Shown one piece after another: positions 56,801 through 64,000 of a stretch of DNA of 64,000 nucleotides; within the stretch, counting starts at the first letter, position 1; every line of letters starts with the position of its first letter. Position numbers and translations under genes: made by a program. Source of the DNA: Stappia indica (GTDB lineage: Bacteria; Pseudomonadota; Alphaproteobacteria; Rhizobiales; Stappiaceae); contig NZ_CP046908.1 in NCBI RefSeq assembly GCF_009789575.1, positions 3,253,001 to 3,317,000 on the forward strand, written 5' to 3'. Under the pieces are notes generated by a model, which was not told where the DNA came from, searched no databases, and was given only the letters and a program-made list of their open reading frames with translations.

Positions 56801-58369
56801 TCAGGTGAAGACGGCGATGGCGAGCAGCGCGGCGATGACCCACAGCGCGATACGGCCCGAGCGGGTGTGCCGGGCCTCCGCGCGGCCGATGGCCTCCGCG
56901 GTTTCCGCGTCGAATCGCAGGCCCTTTTCCGCCATCGTCTCCAGTTCGCCGGACAGCCGGCCGGCGCGTTCGGCGAGAATCGGCAGGTCGGCGGCAAGCT
57001 TGCCGAGGGCGGCAAGGCCGCCGGCGGCATCCTGCAGGCGCCCGGCGGGGCCGAGATTGCGCTCGATCCAGGTGCGCACCACCGGTTCGGCGGTCCGCCA
57101 CATGTCGAGATGCGGATCCAGCGTCCGGGCGACACCCTCGACCACGACCATGGTCTTCTGCAGCATGATCAGCTGGGTCTGGGTGCGCATGTTGAACAGC
57201 TCGGTCACCTCCAGCAGCTGCGTCAGCAGCCGCGCCATGGAGATCTCCGAAGCATCATGCCCGTGGATCGGCTCGCCGATGGCGCGGATCGCCTGGGCGA
57301 AAACATCGACATCCTGGTCCGCAGGAACGTAGCCGGCCTCGAAATGCACCTCCGCCACCCGGCGATAGTCGCGGGTGATGAAGCCGAACAGGATTTCGGC
57401 GAGGAACCGCCGCTCTGCCTTGCCGAGCCGGCCGGTGATGCCGAAGTCGACGGCGACCAGGTTGCCGTCCTCGTCGAGGAACAGGTTGCCCTGGTGCATG
57501 TCGGCATGGAAGAAGCCGTCCCGCACCGCGTGGCGCAGGAACGACTGGATCACCAGCGCGCCGATGGCCGGCAGGTCGTGGCCGTCCGCCTCGATGCCGG
57601 CGACATCGGACAGCTTGCGCCCGGAGATCCACTCCATCGTCAGCACGGCCTTGGCCGTGCGCGTCCAGTTGACCTCCGGCACCCGGAAGCCCGGATCGTC
57701 GCGGGTGTTCTCCGCCATCTCGGAGAGGGCCGCCGCCTCCAGGCGGAAATCCATCTCCAGCTCGACCGAGCGGGCCAGCGTGTCGACCACCGCGACGGGG
57801 CGCAGCCGCCGCGAGGGCGGATGGAACCGCTCCATCAGCCGGGCCATCAGATAGTAGCTCTTGAGGTCGCGGCGGAACCGCTCGGCAACGCCGGGCCGCA
57901 GCACCTTCACCGCCATCTTGCGGCGCGTGCCGTCGGCCTCCTCGATCTCCGCGGGATGCACCTGCGCGATCGATGCGGCCGCCACCGGCTCGCCGAAACT
58001 TGCGAACAGCTGCTCGACCGGCCGGCCGAAATGGCTTTCGATCACCCGCTTGGCCTCCTCCATGCCGAAGGAGGGGATCTGGTCCTGCAGCGCGGTGAGG
58101 TCGGTGGCGATCTCGCGGCCGACGACATCGGGCCGGGTCGCCAGGAACTGGCCGAGTTTCACATAGGAGGGGCCGAGCCGGGTCAGCGCGTCGGACAGGC
58201 GTTTGTCGGCCGCCTTGCCGCGCACCGAGCGCCGCTCCAGCAGGCGGATCGCACGCAGGGCGAGCCGCTGGGCCGGCGGCAGGTCGGGCAGGTCGACGAC
58301 GCCGAAGACGCCCTCGCGCGCCATGACGAAGCCGGCGCGCGCCAGCCGGAAGAGGGATGCTATCGGCAT
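56801..58369 (-). CDS. ubiB: Ubiquinone biosynthesis ATPase/kinase-like protein UbiB
   Basis: A 522-aa ABC1/ADCK-family protein needed for ubiquinone synthesis. The KxGQ motif appears in YVKLGQFLATRPDVVG, the Ala-rich loop in FGEPVAAASIAQVHPA, then MAVKVLRPGV with the kinase-like Lys and ADMHQGNLFLDEDGNLVAVDFG with the His-x-x-Asn and DFG. Two C-terminal membrane helices end the protein. The gene begins seven bases after the ubiE stop, so the two are cotranscribed. Confidence 0.93.
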   Translation of the reverse strand: MPIASLFRLARAGFVMAREGVFGVVDLPDLPPAQRLALRAIRLLERRSVRGKAADKRLSDALTRLGPSYVKLGQFLATRPDVVGREIATDLTALQDQIPSFGMEEAKRVIESHFGRPVEQLFASFGEPVAAASIAQVHPAEIEEADGTRRKMAVKVLRPGVAERFRRDLKSYYLMARLMERFHPPSRRLRPVAVVDTLARSVELEMDFRLEAAALSEMAENTRDDPGFRVPEVNWTRTAKAVLTMEWISGRKLSDVAGIEADGHDLPAIGALVIQSFLRHAVRDGFFHADMHQGNLFLDEDGNLVAVDFGITGRLGKAERRFLAEILFGFITRDYRRVAEVHFEAGYVPADQDVDVFAQAIRAIGEPIHGHDASEISMARLLTQLLEVTELFNMRTQTQLIMLQKTMVVVEGVARTLDPHLDMWRTAEPVVRTWIERNLGPAGRLQDAAGGLAALGKLAADLPILAERAGRLSGELETMAEKGLRFDAETAEAIGRAEARHTRSGRIALWVIAALLAIAVFT

Positions 58370-58376
58370 GGATGCC

Positions 58377-59174
58377 TCAGATCGCCCAGCCGGAATGCAG
58401 GCAGGCGATGCCGCCCGAATAGTTCCGATAGCTGACGCGGGAGAACCCGGCCTCGCGGATCATGTCGGCGAAGCGCTCCTGGTTCGGGAACTTGCGGATC
58501 GATTCCACCAGGTAGCGGTAAGGCTCGCCGTCGCCGGTCACCATCCGCCCCATGACCGGGATCGCATTGAAGGAGAAGAGATCGTAGACCTTGTCGAGGC
58601 CGGCGACATCCACCTGGCTGAATTCGAGGCACATGAAGCGCCCGCCGCGCTTGAGCACGCGCCGCGCCTCGCTCAAGGCCTTGTCGATGCGCGGCACGTT
58701 GCGGATGCCGAAAGCGATCGTATAGGCGTCGAACGAGCGATCGGGGAAGGGCAGGTCCTCCGCATTGCCTTCGACGAAGCTCAGCCGGTCGCCGAGCCCC
58801 GCCTTGGCGGCGCGCGCCTTGCCGACCTCCAGCATCGAGCCGTTGATATCGCAGACCACGGCACTGGTCGCCTTGCCGCCGCGCTCGACGATGCGCGTCG
58901 CGACGTCGCCCGTGCCGCCGGCCACGTCGAGCACGCGAAAGGCGCGCCGGTCGGCTCGAGGCGGCGCCAGCGACGACACCATCGCGTCCTTCCACAGCCG
59001 GTGCAGGCCGCCCGACATCAGGTCGTTCATGAGGTCGTAGCGATCCGCGACCTGATGGAACACCTCGTTGACGAGGGGCTGCTTCTCGCCGCTGGCGACC
59101 TTGCGAAAGCCGAAGCTCGTCGCCATTTCCGGGCCGCTCGTCCGTCCCCGGTCGCTGTCCATGCTGGCCGCCAT
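58377..59174 (-). CDS. ubiE: Ubiquinone/menaquinone methyltransferase UbiE
   Basis: A 265-aa SAM methyltransferase of ubiquinone biosynthesis. The N-terminal [36 protein letters not shown] is the UbiE signature; SAM motif I is [15 protein letters not shown], and [24 protein letters not shown] follows. I prefer the ATG at 59174, which has GGAGA five bases upstream; in-frame ATGs at 59186 and 59243 are alternatives. It is divergent from mutM and seven bases upstream of ubiB. Confidence 0.95.
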   Translation of the reverse strand: MAASMDSDRGRTSGPEMATSFGFRKVASGEKQPLVNEVFHQVADRYDLMNDLMSGGLHRLWKDAMVSSLAPPRADRRAFRVLDVAGGTGDVATRIVERGGKATSAVVCDINGSMLEVGKARAAKAGLGDRLSFVEGNAEDLPFPDRSFDAYTIAFGIRNVPRIDKALSEARRVLKRGGRFMCLEFSQVDVAGLDKVYDLFSFNAIPVMGRMVTGDGEPYRYLVESIRKFPNQERFADMIREAGFSRVSYRNYSGGIACLHSGWAI

Positions 59175-59392
59175 GAGGCTCTCCATGCGCCTGTGTTTGT
59201 GCTGATCGAGGCTTGGCTTACAGCATTTTGGCCAAGAGGTCACGGCTGCTTGCTGCCGCCATCCGCCGCATGTGCAGGCCGCTTGCGTGTCCCAGAGGCC
59301 CGGTCACTGGAGCATTGACGGGGGCGCCGTCTTCTTTATGCAGGAAAGCGCGACCGTGTCCGTTGCGCACCCTGCCCCTTGCGGAGAGATCC

Positions 59393-60298
59393 ATGCCGGA
59401 ATTGCCCGAAGTCGAGACGGTCCGCCGCGGCCTTTCCCCTGTCTTCGACGGTGCGATGATCCGCAAGGTCACGCTCAACCGGGGCGACCTGCGCTTCCCC
59501 CTGCCGGCCGACTTTCGCGACCGGCTCGGCGGGCAGCGGATGATCGCGCTCGGCCGGCGGGCCAAGTATCTGCTGGGCGATCTGGAGGACGGCACCGTCC
59601 TCGTCATGCATCTGGGCATGTCCGGCTCCTTCCGCATCGAGGAGGTGGGGGAGGCGCGCCAGCAGCCCGTTGCGGCCGAGGCGTTCCATTATCCGCGCTC
59701 GGTCGACCGGGCGCATGATCATGTCATCTTCCATCTTGAGCATGAGGGCGCGGAGCGCCTGCGCATCGTCTACAACGATCCGCGGCGGTTCGGCTTCATG
59801 AGCCTCGTCGCCCGTGCCGAGATCGAGCACCATCCCTGGTTCGCGGCGCTCGGCCCCGAGCCGACCGGAAACGCGCTGGATGCCGACCATCTGGCAAGGG
59901 TTGCGGCAGGCCGGGCAACGCCGCTCAAGGCGCTGCTGCTCGACCAGCGCGCCATTGCCGGGCTCGGCAACATTTATGTCTGCGAGGCGCTGCACCGGGC
60001 AAAGCTCAGCCCGCTGCGCAGCGCCGGCACGCTCGCCACGGCGACCGGTGCGCCGACGGCCGGGGCAAAGCGCCTGGTCGCCGCCATTCGCGAGGTCATC
60101 GCCGAGGCCATCGTCGCCGGCGGCTCCACCTTGCGCGACCATCGCCAGGCCGACGGCGAGCTCGGTTATTTTCAGCATTCCTTCGCCGTTTACGGGCGGG
60201 AGGGCGAGCCGTGCCCGCGCGCCGGGTGCGGCGGCACGGTCGAGCGTATCGTGCAGTCGGGCCGTTCGACTTTCCATTGCCCCCGCTGTCAGCGGTAG
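59393..60298 (+). CDS. mutM: Formamidopyrimidine-DNA glycosylase
   Basis: A 301-aa bifunctional glycosylase/AP lyase that removes oxidised purines such as 8-oxoguanine. The N-terminal [13 protein letters not shown] has the catalytic Pro and Glu after the initiator Met; LGMSGSF with Lys in the middle and the C-terminal zinc finger ([13 protein letters not shown] and FHCPRCQR) are intact. The start at 59393 is fixed by the required N-terminal Pro. It is divergent from ubiE across a 218-base gap. Confidence 0.97.
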   Translation: MPELPEVETVRRGLSPVFDGAMIRKVTLNRGDLRFPLPADFRDRLGGQRMIALGRRAKYLLGDLEDGTVLVMHLGMSGSFRIEEVGEARQQPVAAEAFHYPRSVDRAHDHVIFHLEHEGAERLRIVYNDPRRFGFMSLVARAEIEHHPWFAALGPEPTGNALDADHLARVAAGRATPLKALLLDQRAIAGLGNIYVCEALHRAKLSPLRSAGTLATATGAPTAGAKRLVAAIREVIAEAIVAGGSTLRDHRQADGELGYFQHSFAVYGREGEPCPRAGCGGTVERIVQSGRSTFHCPRCQR

Positions 60299-60436
60299 AA
60301 AGGGGCGGCGGCCGGGCCTGGTCGGGGCTCGTCTCGCCAGAAACTGCAAGGTTGCGGCGGCGGGGGGCTTCGGATACCCCTTGAGCCGCGAAGGCGGCGC
60401 TGGCTGACGACGCGCCGTCCCATTCCGGGAGGTCCC

Positions 60437-61210
60437 ATGGGATACGAGAATATTCGGGTCGAGAAGCGCGGGCGGGTCGCCCTCGTCACCTTGAACCGTC
60501 CGAAGGCGCTGAACGCCCTCAATTCCGAACTGATCGCCGAGCTCAACGCCGCGCTGGCGCTGTTCGAGAGCGACGACAAAATCGGCTGTGTCGTCCTCAC
60601 CGGATCGGAAAAGGCCTTTGCGGCCGGCGCCGACATCAAGGAGATGTCTTCGCTCTCCTTCGTCGAGGCCTACAAGACCGACTTCATCACCTCCTGGGAC
60701 CAGGTTTCGCGCTTCCGCAAGCCGATCCTTGCAGCGGTGGCCGGCTATGCGCTCGGCGGCGGCTGCGAGCTGGCGATGATGTGCGACTTCATCCTGGCGG
60801 CCGACAATGCCAAGTTCGGCCAGCCCGAGATCACGCTCGGCGTGATGCCCGGTGCCGGCGGCACCCAGCGCCTGACCCGGTTCGTCGGCAAGTCGAAGGC
60901 CATGGAAATGTGCCTGACCGGCCGGATGATGGACGCGGCCGAGGCAGAGCGTTCCGGCCTTGTCAGCCGGGTCGTGCCGCTCGATGAGCTGCTCGAGGAG
61001 GCGCTGCGCGTGGCCGAGAAGATCGCCGACTTCTCCCTGCCCATCGCCATGATGACCAAGGAAAGCGTCAACCGCGCCTACGAGACGACCCTTGCCGAGG
61101 GCGTGCGGTTCGAACGCCGGGTGTTCCACTCGATGTTCGCCACCGACGACCAGACGGAAGGCATGAATGCCTTCGTCGAAAAGCGCGCGCCGCAGTTCAA
61201 GAACACGTAA
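60437..61210 (+). CDS. Enoyl-CoA hydratase
   Basis: A 257-aa crotonase-family enzyme that hydrates trans-2-enoyl-CoA in fatty-acid oxidation. [17 protein letters not shown], oxyanion-hole [24 protein letters not shown] with a catalytic Glu, and [12 protein letters not shown] with the second Glu are visible. The length and motifs fit a short-chain enoyl-CoA hydratase. It lies between mutM and rpsT, its common position in Hyphomicrobiales. Confidence 0.94.
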   Translation: MGYENIRVEKRGRVALVTLNRPKALNALNSELIAELNAALALFESDDKIGCVVLTGSEKAFAAGADIKEMSSLSFVEAYKTDFITSWDQVSRFRKPILAAVAGYALGGGCELAMMCDFILAADNAKFGQPEITLGVMPGAGGTQRLTRFVGKSKAMEMCLTGRMMDAAEAERSGLVSRVVPLDELLEEALRVAEKIADFSLPIAMMTKESVNRAYETTLAEGVRFERRVFHSMFATDDQTEGMNAFVEKRAPQFKNT

Positions 61211-61266
61211 AGAGCCCCCTGCCGGTCGCCAGCGCGGGAGTTTTGCGAGTTTTCGCGACTTTCGCG

Positions 61267-61295
61267 TTGACGACGGGCAGGTGGCCGCCTATAAC
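61267..61295 (+). promoter_or_regulatory. Probable sigma-70 promoter of rpsT
   Basis: TTGACG (61267-61272) and TATAAC (61290-61295) with a 17-base spacer, about 110 bases before the rpsT start. Both hexamers and spacing are close to consensus. Confidence 0.7.
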
Positions 61296-61405
61296 GCGGT
61301 CGACCGGTGGCGGCCCGTTCCGCCGCCGCTTTCGTTTGACACAGGTGGCTTTGACGCCTTGGTCTGAACGAGTCGGATTGTTCACGTAACGCATCAGGAC
61401 AGAAC

Positions 61406-61672
61406 ATGGCCAACACCCCTTCGGCCAAGAAGGCGGCGCGCAAGATCGAGCGTCGCACGGCCATCAACAAGGCCCGCCGCAGCCGGGTGCGCACTCAGCT
61501 GCGCAAGGTTGAGGAGGCGATCGCCTCCGGCGACAAGGCGGCAGCGACGGACGCCCTCAAGGTAGCCCAGCCCGAACTCATGCGGGCGGTCACCAAGGGT
61601 GTCTACCACCGCAACACGGCGTCGCGGAAGATCTCCCGCCTGAGCTCCCGCATCAAGGTGCTGGGCGCCTGA
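61406..61672 (+). CDS. rpsT: 30S ribosomal protein S20
   Basis: An 88-aa ribosomal protein. The basic N-terminus [30 protein letters not shown] and the C-terminal [17 protein letters not shown] are the family signature. It binds the 5' domain of 16S rRNA early in assembly. A strong promoter lies upstream and a terminator downstream, so it is a single-gene unit. dnaA follows 1.16 kb later, its usual neighbour. Confidence 0.97.
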   Translation: MANTPSAKKAARKIERRTAINKARRSRVRTQLRKVEEAIASGDKAAATDALKVAQPELMRAVTKGVYHRNTASRKISRLSSRIKVLGA

Positions 61673-61700
61673 GCGTTGCGATCATCGCTAAAGACTTCGA

Positions 61701-61729
61701 ACCCGGCCTTTTGGTCGGGTTTTTCTTTT
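61701..61729 (+). terminator. Rho-independent terminator after rpsT
   Basis: Stem acccggcc and ggtcgggt (one G-U pair) around tttt, followed by ttttctttt, 28 bases after the rpsT stop. Confidence 0.9.
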
Positions 61730-61826
61730 GCCGGCATCGCGGTGCGGAGCCGCTAACCGCCTAATCATGATAGCCGATTCGGACGCTCCCGAAGGCTTCC
61801 GGCGTGGCATGAAAACCATTTGTTAA

Positions 61827-61849
61827 TCAACATGTTAAGATCATGTTGA
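61827..61849. promoter_or_regulatory. Inverted repeat TCAACATG-N7-CATGTTGA upstream of dnaA
   Basis: Perfect 8-bp arms separated by ttaagat, about 1 kb before the dnaA start and just after the rpsT terminator. The spacing places arm centres about 15 bp apart, suitable for a dimeric DNA-binding protein. Confidence 0.45.
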
Positions 61850-62152
61850 GGAATGTCCCGGTCGGCTCCCGCCGTTTCCGGCCTGTCAAGATTGGGGTTG
61901 AGAATTTTTTTTTAGTGCACAGCAAAATGGGTTCCGGCGGGGCTTTTGCGTCGAAAACGCATTGAGTCAAAACGCATTCCAAATGACATCTGCCGCCTCT
62001 CCCTTCGGGCATCGCTGACCCCCTGCGCACTGCGCTATCGAAATGGCTGGCGAGTCTGTTGCGGCCCCTGTGGGGGCTGTGTATGGTCTTGGTTATCGGG
62101 CGCTCGCCCGGGCAAAATCGCAAAACTAAGAAGACAGAGGCCTCCAGGAGAG

Positions 62153-62184
62153 CAATGTTATATTTGTGTGAAAAATATACATTG
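62153..62184. promoter_or_regulatory. AT-rich dyad upstream of dnaA
   Basis: CAATG and TATATTT (62153-62165, separated by one unpaired T) are complementary to AAATATA and CATTG (62173-62184). The loop is gtgtgaa. It forms a 12-bp AT-rich hairpin or cruciform with a single bulge, about 650 bases before dnaA. Confidence 0.45.
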
Positions 62185-62836
62185 AACGGTAGTCGCGCGT
62201 TCTCCTGGCGGCATTCCAGTAGTGTACCGGACCTGCGGCTGGCGTATCTGAAGTCGTAGGTCGGAAGGACTATCTCCCCCTGCAAGAGCTGGATGTTTTT
62301 GACTTGCCGTGTCCTTCGGCAGGCCGGGATTTCTGTGTCTTGCGCGGTGCCGTTTGCGGAAACGGCAAGAGGGCGGCGCCTGCCGTGAGCGACCAGTGTG
62401 GTCTGCCTGCGACGGTTGCGCCCAGGGAAGTCGAAGACTGGAAAGAGGGGCTTGACGATGACTGCACAATCTACTTTCTGTGCCGCTCCGGCGTGGCTGC
62501 CATCGAACGGCGTCACGCCCTGATCCATCCCTGCGAGCCGTCGAGCGCGCAAGCGCCGCACGGCCACATCGCATCTAGCGACCCGCCCGCAACCGGGGCC
62601 GATCCATCGCCCACGCGACCTGCAGGAGGTTGAGGCAACGGGAAGCCCCAAGGGGCAGAAGAGATTTCAAGCCGGGCGGGCAGCGCTCATCCGGTGAGGA
62701 TACCTGTCGCTCTTGCGACACCTGGCGGGCCGATGACGGCCCACGACAAGACCGCGCCGAAACGGCGAAAAACACAACAAGTGCAACGGGTTCTGCGGCG
62801 GCGGAGCATCTCGTTGACCATTTGGAGGCGATCACG

Positions 62837-64000
62837 ATGAACTTGCAGGAACTGCCGGCATCCGAGACCGCAGGAATTGACCATTGGACGCGCGTCAAGA
62901 AGCGCCTGCGGGCCGAGCTTGGCGAGGACGTCTTCACCAGCTGGTTTGCGCGTGTCGATCTGGAGGATCACTCCGACGGCACCGTGCGGCTCTCCGTGCC
63001 CACCCGGTTCCTCAAGCAGTGGATCCAGTCCCACTACCGAGAGCGCCTGATGGGCCTTTGGAAGCACGAGTGCGACGACGTCCATCGCATCGAGCTGACC
63101 GTGCGCGGCGCGGTGCGTGCCCGCCCCGTCGTCGGCGGCGTCGCGCGTCCCGTACCGGCGGCCCCGCGGACTGCCCAGCAGATCAAGCTCGTCGAAAACT
63201 CCGCTTCAGCCAGGGCCGAGACCGTCTCGTCCGGCGTGGCGCGGCCTGCGGCTGCGACCCCGCGCGAGGGCTCCGATGGCCTGGAAGGGGCTTCGCTCGA
63301 TCCGAAATACACGTTCGAGTCCTTCGTTGAGGGCGAGTCCAACGCGCTGGCGCTGGCCGCCGCGCGTCAGGTCGCGACCGCTGCGGCGGTGACCTTCAAC
63401 CCGCTCTACATCCATGCCTCGGTCGGCCTCGGCAAGACCCACCTGATGCAGGCTGTCGCCTCGGCGGCGCAGGCCTCTGGCCGCCGCGTGCTCTATCTCA
63501 CGGCCGAGCATTTCATGTACCGCTTCGTCGCGGCGCTGAAGGCCCAGTCCGCCCTTGCCTTCAAGGACACGCTGCGCGCCATCGACCTGCTGCTGATCGA
63601 CGACATGCAGTTCCTGCACGGCAAGCAGGTTCAGCAGGAGTTCTGCCACACGCTCAACGCCCTGATCGACGGTGCCCGCCAGGTGGTGGTCGCTGCCGAC
63701 CGTCCGCCCGCGGACCTTGAGACGCTCGACGACCGCATGCGCTCGCGTCTGGCCGGCGGCCTCGTCGTCTCGATCTCCGAGCCCGATTTCGGCCTGCGCC
63801 GCGCCATTTTGACCAACCGCATCGATTGCGTGCGCCGTTCGCATGCCACCTTCGCCGTGCCGGAGGCCGTGCTCGACTACGTCGCCCGCCATGTCGGCAA
63901 TTCGGGCCGCGACCTCGAGGGCGCGCTGAACCGCCTGATCGCCCACAACCAGCTCACCAACCAGCCGGTGACGCAGGAAATGGCCGAGGCGACCTTGCGC
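62837..64000 (+). CDS. dnaA: Chromosomal replication initiator DnaA (partial, 3' end beyond window)
   Basis: The first 388 codons of dnaA. Domain I ([24 protein letters not shown]) is followed by a variable linker (about 90-150) and the AAA+ domain: [17 protein letters not shown], Walker A GLGKTH (residues 197-202), Walker [14 protein letters not shown] and sensor region [18 protein letters not shown]. The C-terminal DNA-binding domain that recognises DnaA boxes is outside the window. The ATG at 62837 has GGAGG nine bases upstream. DnaA opens the replication origin; in this order oriC is usually not next to dnaA. Confidence 0.96.
   Translation, partial: MNLQELPASETAGIDHWTRVKKRLRAELGEDVFTSWFARVDLEDHSDGTVRLSVPTRFLKQWIQSHYRERLMGLWKHECDDVHRIELTVRGAVRARPVVGGVARPVPAAPRTAQQIKLVENSASARAETVSSGVARPAAATPREGSDGLEGASLDPKYTFESFVEGESNALALAAARQVATAAAVTFNPLYIHASVGLGKTHLMQAVASAAQASGRRVLYLTAEHFMYRFVAALKAQSALAFKDTLRAIDLLLIDDMQFLHGKQVQQEFCHTLNALIDGARQVVVAADRPPADLETLDDRMRSRLAGGLVVSISEPDFGLRRAILTNRIDCVRRSHATFAVPEAVLDYVARHVGNSGRDLEGALNRLIAHNQLTNQPVTQEMAEATLR

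Larger units (their letters stand above)
61673..62836. other. 1.16-kb gap before dnaA: terminator, AT-rich palindromes, leader hairpins
   Basis: After the rpsT terminator comes an unusually AT-rich part (about 61820-62200) in an otherwise GC-rich chromosome. It holds two dyads (61827-61849 and 62153-62184) and a run of nine T at about 61905. Further on, short perfect hairpins occur at 62348-62367 and 62705-62720. I saw no consensus DnaA box (TTATCCACA or its complement) and no convincing gene. It probably holds the dnaA promoter and leader. Confidence 0.5.

Noticed and set aside
61823-61838. Possible CtrA site (TTAA, gap, TTAA)
   Set aside because: The gap between the two TTAA is eight bases; the CtrA consensus needs seven. 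It may be part of the inverted repeat instead.
61827-62651. Open frames in the gap before dnaA
   Set aside because: No domain, no ribosome site, atypical composition for this chromosome (Cys- and Arg-rich), and they overlap palindromes and AT-rich DNA.
61673-62836. oriC next to dnaA
   Set aside because: No DnaA-box cluster was seen, and in this order the origin is usually near hemE rather than dnaA. Not excluded, but not supported.

Overview
The window is about 64 kb of GC-rich (roughly two-thirds G+C by eye), gene-dense chromosomal DNA from an alphaproteobacterium. It most likely belongs to the order Hyphomicrobiales (Rhizobiales), possibly near the Stappiaceae; the family is inference. The order-level call rests on the clusters ffs-dnaX-ybaB-recR, sdhCDAB, mdh-sucCD-sucAB-lpd, F1-only atpHAGDC and ubiB-ubiE/mutM-echA-rpsT-dnaA, on an Omp19-like lipoprotein, and on 4.5S-type SRP RNA. 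Nearly everything is core chromosome. I saw no tRNA or rRNA gene, phage, insertion sequence or CRISPR array.

Layout. 1-4776: the 3' end of dapB, gpmA, an adenosine-kinase-like sugar kinase, pheA, kdsB and a membrane-anchored cytochrome c. 5129-6517: a CHASE-GGDEF diguanylate cyclase behind a structured leader. 6659-14587: a Yej-type peptide ABC transporter with two consecutive binding proteins. 14612-16469: an unrecognised 189-aa gene of different composition, then a lytic transglycosylase. 16539-19831: recR, ybaB, dnaX and the SRP RNA, all on the minus strand. 19879-24464: an acyl-CoA synthetase, then HIT, NudC, phosphatase-like and EI24-type genes. 24668-29055: succinate dehydrogenase, with an FkbM methyltransferase gene between sdhA and sdhB. 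29127-33955: small accessory genes (MAPEG, two AhpD-like proteins, a degenerate LMW phosphatase-like protein, a GNAT, an Omp19-like lipoprotein) and zapE. 34099-45710: mdh, sucC, sucD, sucA, sucB, three extra genes, and lpd. 45836-50821: two small secreted proteins, xerC, a transaldolase-like aldolase and priA. 51079-55976: the F1 part of ATP synthase. 56129-64000: an AlkB-like protein, ubiB, ubiE, mutM, an enoyl-CoA hydratase, rpsT, a 1.16-kb non-coding stretch, and the 5' two-thirds of dnaA.

How they work together. The centre of the window encodes much of oxidative metabolism: the 2-oxoglutarate dehydrogenase complex with its E3, succinyl-CoA synthetase, succinate dehydrogenase, malate dehydrogenase, a cytochrome c and F1-ATPase. 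A palindrome with core TTACGTAA lies just upstream of both sdhC and mdh, which may mark shared control. Several TCA-cycle intergenic gaps carry strong hairpins without a U-tract, which may set relative mRNA levels.

I found no convincing new multi-gene system. The best leads for follow-up are non-coding: the TTACGTAA palindromes, a palindrome-dense divergent region at 31.37-31.52 kb, the AT-rich palindromes upstream of dnaA, and the leader of the diguanylate cyclase. Coding oddities are the orphan gene at 14.6-15.2 kb, a 15-bp tandem repeat inside dnaX, a two-lipoyl-domain SucB, and a broken phosphatase P-loop.
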